Source: Chloroflexota bacterium (GTDB lineage: Bacteria > Chloroflexota > Anaerolineae > Aggregatilineales > Phototrophicaceae). From it: a stretch of DNA of 10,902 bases. Numbering within the stretch: position 1 is the stretch's first letter; each line of letters starts with the position of its first letter. A program made the translations under genes and the position numbers. Under the pieces are notes generated by a model. The model did no database searches, had not been told where the DNA came from, and was given only the letters and a program-made list of their open reading frames with translations. Location: the NCBI GenBank assembly GCA_010092805.1, contig JAADYY010000003.1, positions 1 through 10,902 of the forward strand, given 5' to 3'. This document shows, one piece after another, positions 1 through 6,500 of the stretch.

Positions 1-750
1 AGCCCCTATGAAGCGTCGGATTGGCGCACTTTGGGCCGCGATCTGCAAGAGCAGATTATCAACATGACCAAGACGACGCTCCGCCGTGCCCTCTCGAACA
101 TCGATATTGATGTTGAATCCCAGACTGCACCGAATATGCGCGGCGTCAATATGCCGGGTGCGAACTTGAGCGGTAAGGAACTCAACAACGCCAATTTCAG
201 CGAAGCCAATCTGGAAGGTGCGAACCTGAGCGGGGCCAGCCTGAGCAACGTTAGGCTGCGTGAAGCGAATTTGAACGGCGCAAATCTGAGCGGTGCCCAG
301 CTCACCAACGCCAACCTGATCGAAGCGCGGTTGCGCGGCGCAAATCTGAGCGGTGCCCAACTCACCAATGCGCGCTTGGCCGAAGCCGATCTGAGTCAGG
401 CTGTCCTGGAAGCGGCGGATTTGTTGAACGCTGACTTGCGCGAGTCGACGCTGAACGGTGCATCACTGCAGGGCGCTAACCTTCAGAACGCCAACCTCGG
501 CGAAGCGAGCCTGCGCAACGCGAATCTGTCCGGCGCAGACATCACGCGCGCGTCTTTTGCGGAAGCGGATCTGACCGGCGCGATCCTGCCGGACGGCACG
601 CAGTACGAAACGGGGCGCGATATTACCGAATTTGGCGGCAGCATGCGCAAGTCCTCGACGGGCAGCGCGCGGGTACGCATCGAGATAGATGGCATTGACG
701 ACTCCAAGCCAAAAAACGACGACGATCCGCCCCCCAGCCCAATCGTTTAG
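1..750 (+). CDS. Pentapeptide-repeat protein, 5' end outside the window
   Basis: Frame 1 is open from the first base, so the gene probably starts upstream; 249 codons plus a TAG stop are visible. A TTG at 31 and an ATG at 64 are in frame, but neither has a convincing Shine-Dalgarno sequence, and the residues before them (SPYEASDWRT...) look coding. After a polar, probably helical segment (bases about 31-135) come roughly 29 consecutive A(N/D)Lxx pentapeptides (bases about 151-590), almost all with Leu at the central position. This pattern is known to fold into a right-handed quadrilateral beta-helix. The tail (bases about 640-750) is charged, ending in a D/K-rich and Pro-rich stretch. No signal peptide or membrane helix is visible in the part present. 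Pentapeptide proteins range from DNA-mimic gyrase protectors to structural or scaffolding proteins, and nothing here decides the role. The gene ends just before a strong terminator and is not coupled to the next gene. Confidence 0.85.
   Translation, partial: SPYEASDWRTLGRDLQEQIINMTKTTLRRALSNIDIDVESQTAPNMRGVNMPGANLSGKELNNANFSEANLEGANLSGASLSNVRLREANLNGANLSGAQLTNANLIEARLRGANLSGAQLTNARLAEADLSQAVLEAADLLNADLRESTLNGASLQGANLQNANLGEASLRNANLSGADITRASFAEADLTGAILPDGTQYETGRDITEFGGSMRKSSTGSARVRIEIDGIDDSKPKNDDDPPPSPIV
156..575 (+). repeat. 60-bp / 20-residue coding superrepeat
   Basis: Within the pentapeptide gene the DNA repeats with a period of exactly 60 bp for about seven units (156, 216, 276, 336, 396, 456, 516). 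The protein consensus per unit is roughly xGANLSGxxLxNAxLxEAxL, i.e. four pentapeptides or one full turn of the beta-helix. The units at 276 and 336 are the closest: their first 24 bases are identical, and the next about 15 differ at only two positions. Units further downstream are more diverged. This looks like growth by duplication of whole coils. Confidence 0.85.
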
Positions 751-776
751 CGCCGCCCGCCTGCCCCTCACCATAG

Positions 777-802
777 ACTCCTCGCCTGGGGCGAGGAGTT
801 TT
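777..802 (+). terminator. Rho-independent terminator after the pentapeptide gene
   Basis: A perfect 10-bp stem (777-786 with 790-799) closes a 3-base loop and is followed at once by a T run (799-802, then GCTT). It lies 26 bp after the stop codon at 750 and is GC-rich. It separates the pentapeptide gene from the esterase gene. Confidence 0.85.
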
Positions 803-864
803 GCTTCGCGGATACCACATCTAAACCCATCATATGAGACCGCGATGATAACCCGCCGCTGAGG

Positions 865-894
865 TTGGTCGCTGCATCAACCAGCCTTTATACT
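865..894 (+). promoter_or_regulatory. Candidate sigma-70-type promoter for the esterase
   Basis: TTGGTC (865-870) and TATACT (889-894) are separated by 18 bp. The -10 box matches the consensus at five of six positions, the -35 box only at its TTG. The predicted transcript would start near 901, leaving about 37 bases before the ATG at 938. It lies between a terminator and the esterase start, where a promoter is expected. The stretch 803-864 holds nothing else recognisable. Confidence 0.4.
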
Positions 895-937
895 TTGAAC
901 GACTCTATTGACCAAACGCGAAAGATTCTATTTGACT

Positions 938-1900
938 ATGCGAAGCATACTTCACCCGTTGATCATCGCTCTTGCCGTCAGCCTCAACATCCTCACAGAT
1001 CACGCCGCTGTTCCGATCATGCAGGCAGAGGCCGCGGCTTGTGCGCCACTTTCCGGCGAAATCACCACCGGCACCAGCGAACATACGCTCACTGCGGGCG
1101 GGATCGACCGTTCCTACCGAGTGTACATCCCGCCGGGCTACGCCTCCAGCCAGCCAACCGCACTGGTGCTCGCGCTGCATGGCTTCGCTCAGGGTGCCGA
1201 GCTGCTCCAGGCAGAAGCGACCTGGGATGCGGTGGCCGACGAGCACGAGATCATTGTGGCGTATCCGCAGGGCACCGGATTCCCCGTGCGTTGGCATTCC
1301 GACGGCGGCTTCGACGAAGACGGGGGCGACGATGTTGCTTTCCTACGCACATTGATCACAACGTTGATCGCCGATTACTGCATCGATCCGGCGCGTGTAT
1401 ATATCAATGGCTTCTCTAACGGCGGCGGGATGGCGCACAGGATGGCCTGTGAAGCAGCGGATGTCGTGGCGGCTATCGGCGGGGTGGCGGGTGCCTACTC
1501 CACGCCCACTGAATGCACACCATCACGCCCCGTGCCTGTGATCGCCTTTCACGGTGATGCCGACATGGTAGTCGATTACACCGGTGCCGACGACCAGTTC
1601 GATCTCCCCGCCATCCCAGACTGGGCAGCCGGTTGGGCCGCGCGCAACGACTGCGATCTTGAGGCGGAAAGTTTGCCCGTACAAGGTGCTGTCAGCGGCA
1701 TCCGCTACACAGATTGCGCGGATGATGCGGATGTGGTGCTCTACACCATTGCCGGTGGCGGGCATACATGGCCCGGCGGCCCCGGCGAGGTACCCGCCTT
1801 CATCGTCGGCGCGACGACGCAGGACATCGACGCAAGCGCCGCAATGTGGGAATTTTTCCAGCGCCACACCCTACCGGGGGATCTACTCACGGAAGAATAA
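938..1900 (+). CDS. Secreted PHB depolymerase / feruloyl esterase-like hydrolase
   Basis: This is a 320-residue alpha/beta-hydrolase of the esterase/PHB depolymerase group (LpqC-like, COG3509 type). The N terminus (MRSILHPLIIALAVSLN...) is a signal peptide, with probable cleavage near the AEAAA at about residues 30-34, so the enzyme should act outside the cytoplasm. The core shows LHGFAQ (oxyanion region, about residue 81), GGFDEDGGDDVAFL typical of the family, and the nucleophile motif GFSNGGG with Ser160. HGDAD supplies a likely catalytic Asp209, and GGGHTWPG the catalytic His276. The expected reaction is hydrolysis of an ester, such as short polyhydroxyalkanoate, acetylxylan or feruloyl-polysaccharide; the substrate cannot be decided from sequence. 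The frame opens earlier with a TTG at 908, but the ATG at 938 gives a clean signal peptide and suits the candidate promoter. Neither start has a strong Shine-Dalgarno. No polymer-binding domain or stable membrane anchor is present. Confidence 0.88.
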   Translation: MRSILHPLIIALAVSLNILTDHAAVPIMQAEAAACAPLSGEITTGTSEHTLTAGGIDRSYRVYIPPGYASSQPTALVLALHGFAQGAELLQAEATWDAVADEHEIIVAYPQGTGFPVRWHSDGGFDEDGGDDVAFLRTLITTLIADYCIDPARVYINGFSNGGGMAHRMACEAADVVAAIGGVAGAYSTPTECTPSRPVPVIAFHGDADMVVDYTGADDQFDLPAIPDWAAGWAARNDCDLEAESLPVQGAVSGIRYTDCADDADVVLYTIAGGGHTWPGGPGEVPAFIVGATTQDIDASAAMWEFFQRHTLPGDLLTEE

Positions 1901-1979
1901 TCCGCAAGCACCGCGCTAAACGATGATGTTTAACATACGTTGGGTAGAGTGCTGCTTCAGATTTTAGCGTGAGTCACTT

Positions 1980-1985
1980 GGAAGG
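1980..1985 (+). promoter_or_regulatory. Ribosome binding site of the permease
   Basis: GGAAGG lies 9 bases before the ATG at 1995. An in-frame ATG at 1986 directly abuts it and would be too close, so this site decides the start in favour of 1995. Confidence 0.75.
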
Positions 1986-1994
1986 ATGGGACTA

Positions 1995-3308
1995 ATGGCA
2001 CAACAGCTCAAGCGTGAATTGGGCGTCTTCGGCGCAACGATGATGGGGCTTGGCTCGATCATCGGCACCGGCATCTTCGTTAGCGTCGGCATCGGCGCAG
2101 GGGTCACTGGGCCAGCGGTCATCCTGGCGATTGCGTTTGCGGCCTTTGTGGCAACCTGTAACGGCCTCAACAGCGCACAGCTCGCGGCCAACCACCCCGT
2201 CAGCGGTGGCACTTACGAATACGGGTATCACTACTTAACGCCGCAGTTCGGCTTCATCGCTGGATGGACCTTTCTACTGGCCAAAAGCGCTTCTGCCGCC
2301 ACTGCGGCGCTCGGTTTCGCGGGCTATCTACTCGACGCGCTTGGCAGTGACGATACGACGCTGTTGGTGCCGTTGGCACTCGCTGCGGTGATCGTGCTCA
2401 CGCTGATCGTCGTCGGTGGCATCCGTCGCTCGAACACGGCCAACACCATCATCGTCTCGATCACGTTGGCAGCGCTGGCCTTGTTCGTGATCGCCGGCAT
2501 TCCGTCCATTGATGGTGCCAACTTCTCCCCATTTCTCAATGCGGCTGAAGATGGCAGCGGCGGTATCAACCTGTTGTTGCAAGCGACCGCGCTGATGTTT
2601 GTAGCCTACACTGGCTACGGACGCATCGCCACAATGGGCGAAGAAGTCCGTGAGCCGCGCCGCACAATCCCGCGTGCGATCATCACGACCCTGGTGACGA
2701 CGATGATTCTGTATGTGGCGGTCGCGTTCGTCGGCGTGGGTACCATCGGCGCTGAAGCGCTCAGCGGCGCTGCCAACGAAATCGCCGCCCCACTCGAAGT
2801 TGCGGCCAGCAGCTTCGGCATTCCGGCGGTGCCGGAGTTGATCGCTATTGGCGCGATCACGGCGATGCTTGGCGTGCTCCTCAACCTGATTCTCGGCCTG
2901 TCGCGCGTATTGCTCGCTATGGGCCGCCGCCGCGATATGCCGACACCCGTCGCGCGCCTCAACAGCACGGGCACCACACCCTATGTCGCCGTGATTGTGA
3001 TGGGCGCGGTGATTGGTGGGCTGGTGCTCATCGGCGATGTGCGCACAACTTGGTCATTCAGTGCCTTCACGGTGCTCATCTACTACGCGATCACCAACTT
3101 GGCGGCACTGCGCCTCAAGCCAGAGGAACGTCTGTTCCCGCCCATCATCGCTTGGATCGGGCTGGCGGCTTGCTTATTCCTGGCTTTCTGGGTCGAGCTA
3201 AGCGTGCTGCTGGTCGGTTTGGGGCTGCTGGTCGTTGGGCTGGGCTGGCATTTTGCGGCCCAGGCCATTGCCAACCGCGCCAACCGCGCCGCCGTCAACG
3301 ATGGCTGA
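1995..3308 (+). CDS. APC-family amino acid permease
   Basis: This is a 437-residue inner-membrane protein of the amino acid-polyamine-organocation superfamily, probably an amino acid/cation or proton symporter, or an exchanger. Right after the start is GLGSIIGTGIF (about residues 18-28), the unwound helix-1 substrate-binding signature. GEEVREPRRTIPRAI (about 215-229) matches the conserved loop after helix 6, and SRVLLAMGRRRDMP (about 303-316) is the usual motif after helix 8. About twelve hydrophobic segments can be counted along the sequence, and the length is typical of the family. The closest style is the cationic amino acid transporter/YbaT-like branch, but the substrate cannot be assigned. 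The start at 1995 is chosen over 1986 because of the GGAAGG at 1980-1985. It is 94 bp downstream of the esterase with no clear terminator between them, so read-through from the esterase promoter is possible. No promoter was recognised in 1901-1979. Confidence 0.92.
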   Translation: MAQQLKRELGVFGATMMGLGSIIGTGIFVSVGIGAGVTGPAVILAIAFAAFVATCNGLNSAQLAANHPVSGGTYEYGYHYLTPQFGFIAGWTFLLAKSASAATAALGFAGYLLDALGSDDTTLLVPLALAAVIVLTLIVVGGIRRSNTANTIIVSITLAALALFVIAGIPSIDGANFSPFLNAAEDGSGGINLLLQATALMFVAYTGYGRIATMGEEVREPRRTIPRAIITTLVTTMILYVAVAFVGVGTIGAEALSGAANEIAAPLEVAASSFGIPAVPELIAIGAITAMLGVLLNLILGLSRVLLAMGRRRDMPTPVARLNSTGTTPYVAVIVMGAVIGGLVLIGDVRTTWSFSAFTVLIYYAITNLAALRLKPEERLFPPIIAWIGLAACLFLAFWVELSVLLVGLGLLVVGLGWHFAAQAIANRANRAAVNDG

Positions 3309-3349
3309 TTGTTCGCCTACATCCAGTTAGTTACAACCGCAGCGATCAA

Positions 3350-3381
3350 AACGTCCGAGGGCGCTATGTCCCTCGGACGTT
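3350..3381. terminator. Inverted repeat at the permease 3' end, probable terminator
   Basis: A perfect 12-bp stem (3350-3361 with 3370-3381) closes an 8-base loop, 41 bp after the permease stop. On the + strand the following bases (GGCTATGCTTTAAAC) are only mildly T-rich. On the - strand the stem is followed by TTTGATC. It may therefore act in both directions between the convergent genes, and may be more efficient for the - strand transcript. Confidence 0.6.
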
Positions 3382-3399
3382 GGCTATGCTTTAAACTCG

Positions 3400-3438
3400 C
3401 CACCTCGATGCAACCGCAGCGCGAGGTGGTTGCATCGA
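3400..3438. repeat. Two overlapping, mutually exclusive hairpins
   Basis: An 8-bp perfect stem (3400-3407 with 3422-3429) and an 11-bp perfect stem (3405-3415 with 3428-3438) share bases and cannot form together. Neither is followed by a clear T run on either strand. They lie in the convergent gap between the permease and the subtilase. Their function is unknown; RNA end processing, or a remnant of a palindromic intergenic element, are both possible. Confidence 0.55.
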
Positions 3439-3544
3439 ATTGTGTCGCGGAATTTAACAATAGCAATTTTCCAAGAAGGCATTTTTCCAAGAACGATTAT
3501 TTCCCCAAACGCATCTCTACATTGATGCTTAGTGACTGAATTGA

Positions 3545-3572
3545 GGTGGCAGCCCACGTTTGAGCTGCCACC
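3545..3572 (-). terminator. Hairpin after the subtilase stop, probable terminator
   Basis: A perfect 9-bp stem (3545-3553 with 3564-3572) with a 10-base loop lies 17 bp beyond the subtilase stop codon on the - strand. It is followed there by TCAATTCAGTC, a weak T content. Position and stem strength suggest the subtilase transcript ends here or at the 3350-3381 stem. Bases 3439-3544 between the hairpins hold only an AT-richer stretch with nothing recognisable. Confidence 0.5.
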
Positions 3573-3588
3573 CCACTACACATTGCAA

Positions 3589-6500
3589 TTACTGCCCGAA
3601 GATACCGCCCGGCAGTTCACCCGGCACGGCGTCAACTGGCGGCGCTGCCGTCGGTGCAATCACACCCGGCTGGGCAATCGTGCCGCTCGTGATGTCGATG
3701 GCGAAGTCCACCGCACCCGTCCACGGCCCGAAGCCACCTTCGGCGTTCCACGTGCGCACCCACCAGCGATACGCCGCACCATCGGTCAGGTTCAGACCGG
3801 GGTCAATGGCGCAGGTGTCGCCCGTGCAGATCACGGCGCGCTCGTACACATCGTTGAGCACCAGCGAAGAGTTCGGCCCGCTCACCCACAGTTGGAACCA
3901 GGTCGCTTCCAGCGGGGTGAACCAGCTGAAGGTCGGCTGAGTCTGGGCGATGGTGCCGAACGGTGCAATCGGGGTCGCCGGCCCTGGCGGGGTCGCAACC
4001 GTGAAGTCACCCGGCGTGCTCCAGGGGCCGAAGCCGCCCGTGGTGCTGTAGGTCTGCACCCACCAGGTGTACGGGCCGCTCGGGTGCAGCAAGCCAATAT
4101 CGACCATGCAGGTCATCGCCATCGGGTCGCAGATGTCACCAGCCTGATACCACTGCGTGAACACCGTCTGACCGCGGCTGCTCACCCACAGGTAGTACCA
4201 GCTCACGTCCGCTTCCATCGTCCAGCTGTAGAGCGGGAACTGTGTGTTGATAGCACCCAACGGCGCGATCAGGGTCGTGGGCTGCGGCATCACCGCGACG
4301 GCGAAGTTACCCTCGTTGCTCCAGGGGCCAAAGCCGCTGATGTTGCTCCACGCACGCACCCACCAGTTGTAGGTACCGCCCGACAGGTTCAGGCCCGGCG
4401 CAATCTCGCAGACACCGCCGTTGCAGACGTTCACCGCATCATAGAACTCGTTCAGCAGTGTCGTGCCGCCCGGCTGGGAGGCGTCGTCGGCGCTCACCCA
4501 CACCGAATAGCCGTTCGCGCCCGCGACTTCGTTCCAACTGAAGCTCGGCATCGTGTCGCTGATGGTACCCAACGGGGCGATCAGGGTCGGCTGGCCGGGG
4601 AGGACAGCGACGGTGAAGTCACCTGGGGCGCTGAACGGCCCGAAGCCACCCGCTGCGTTCCAGGTCTGGATGAACCAGGTGTAATTGCCGACCACCAGAT
4701 TCACACCCGGATCAGCCGTGCAGACACCGTTATTGCAAACCTGCGTCTGATCGAACCAGGCCGAAGCGGCCAGCGCACCGCTGCCATCGTACAGTTCCAT
4801 GTAGTACCAGTCGGCACCGAAGACCTCATCCCAGCTAAACAGCGGCGAGGTTTCAACCGTCGTGCCCAGCGGGCTGATCAAGGTGGTGGCGGCAGGCGGC
4901 ACCTGAGTGGTCGCCGTCGCGCTGTTGTTGGTCGGGTTGCCATCAACAACGTCCACCGTGACATTGGCAGTGTTGACCAGTTCACCCACGAAATTCGGAT
5001 CCACCGTACCACTGATGCTGACGGTGAAGCTGTCGAAGGCGTTGAGGACGGCGTTACAGGTGACGGTGCCGCCTAATGGCGCGCCGTCATGCGAGCAGGT
5101 CGCAGTCGCACCGCTGACACTCAGAACGCTATAGGTGATCTCCGGCGGCAGCGCGTCGGTCATCGTGACGCCCGCACTGGTGCCCGCGCTGTTGTTGGTG
5201 ACCGTCACATCGTAGGTGATTGTACCACCCGGCGCGACACTGGCAGGCCCGGTCTTCTCCACCGAGATATCGGCTTCGTCGAAGTCGAGCGGCACCACCT
5301 CAGCGCGGCGGAAGTTGTTGGCCGACGCATCCTGAACGTTGGTCAGGTTGTGGTGATGCAGCAGCAGCAGGGCTGGCGGCACTTCGGCATCCAGCGGATA
5401 GCCGGTGAGGTCATAGAAGAACGGGAAGGAGTTACCCGGCACGTCGTCCCAGACAGGCATGAGGCTCGGCGGGATTGGCGGGAAGTGCGTATCGATGAAC
5501 GGATCCGCCAGGTCGAACGTCATGACATCCGTCTGATCGATGACCTCGCCCGTCGAGACCGGGTCGAACACATCAACGTAGAAGTTGAAATCGGTGTCCG
5601 TGCCGGAAAGGATGGCCCCATCGCCGAAGGTCGCACCCAGATCGATGGGCATCACCAACACGTTGTTCTGCAGCAGATACGTGTTGAAGCCAGCATCCAC
5701 CGTGTTGACGGGCAGCCCGGTGGTGGTGGTACCCGAACCTGTTGTAGAGAGGCCCTGATAGACATGCTGCACATCGGTACGCTGGTTGTTTGCCGAAGGC
5801 GACAACACAAACGCGGTAAAGTCATCTGGCCCACCGAAACCATCCTGGTTCGGGTCGATGTAAACGCGGAAGCGCGCTTCGTTCAGCGTATCCCAATCGC
5901 TGTCTGTGGCGATGGCGACGAAGATACGGGTGTCCTCAGTGATTTCACCCTGATCGTTGCTACCGCCGTTAAAGTAGTTCGAGGCAATACCGACATATTC
6001 GATGTCGAAGCCCCTAAGCGTCGGGAAGTTGGTATCCCCAAGCGGGTCAACATCCATCAGGCGGAAGGCCGAAACCGACGACACAATGTCTTCGGGGAAG
6101 CTGGTCGTGCCAGTGAAGACCCCAGTACCTGCCAGACCGACAAAGTCAACACCCGTGCCGGGGCCAGAAATCGGGAACGGATTCTGCGCGGCACGCATGT
6201 CCCCAGCAGCGCGCGGCGCGGCGTACACGGGAACACGCAGCGGCACGGTGGCACCGCTGGTCGGCGTCAGAATGGCGTTGCCGCTCTCTTCCGAGAGGTA
6301 GTGACGCGGCGTGGGGCCAGCGAAGATGCTCTGAGTCGGCGAGAGCGAGGCGTCAGCGAAGTTCGCCGGGGGCGTGCCCGCTGCCGGGATGTCAACCGTC
6401 AGGGTGACAGTGAACATGGCCGTTGAGTTGGCCGGCACGTTGATGCTCGCTGGCGAAACGGTGAAGTTCGCCACCGAGTTATCGCTGTAGGTATCGAAGC

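Noticed and set aside
6..368. Antisense open frame with its own repeated pattern (WAPLRFAP...)
   Set aside because: The repetition is the reverse complement of the pentapeptide repeats, so it is a shadow of the coding periodicity.
938..1060. Possible lipoprotein signal (Cys after AEAAA) in the esterase
   Set aside because: The residues before the Cys are AAA with Glu before them; the Leu normally needed at position -3 is absent and the Cys is far from the hydrophobic core. A signal peptidase I site is more likely.
865..1419. Open frame overlapping the esterase start on the + strand
   Set aside because: The esterase frame has the GxSxG, Asp and His triad; this one gives an Arg/His-rich sequence without homology.
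1917..1932. Small inverted repeat between esterase and permease
   Set aside because: The stem is only 5 bp and AT-rich with no T run; too weak to call a terminator.
3532..5076. Long open frame on the + strand opposite the subtilase 3' part (514 codons)
   Set aside because: It is antisense to the well-supported protease, including its tandem repeats. The translation is Arg/His/Gly-rich without any domain, as expected from the complement of GC-biased codons.
5089..6426. Long open frame on the + strand opposite the subtilase middle part (445 codons)
   Set aside because: Same reason: Arg/Val/Asp-rich shadow of the protease codons with no motif, no signal and no plausible ribosome site.
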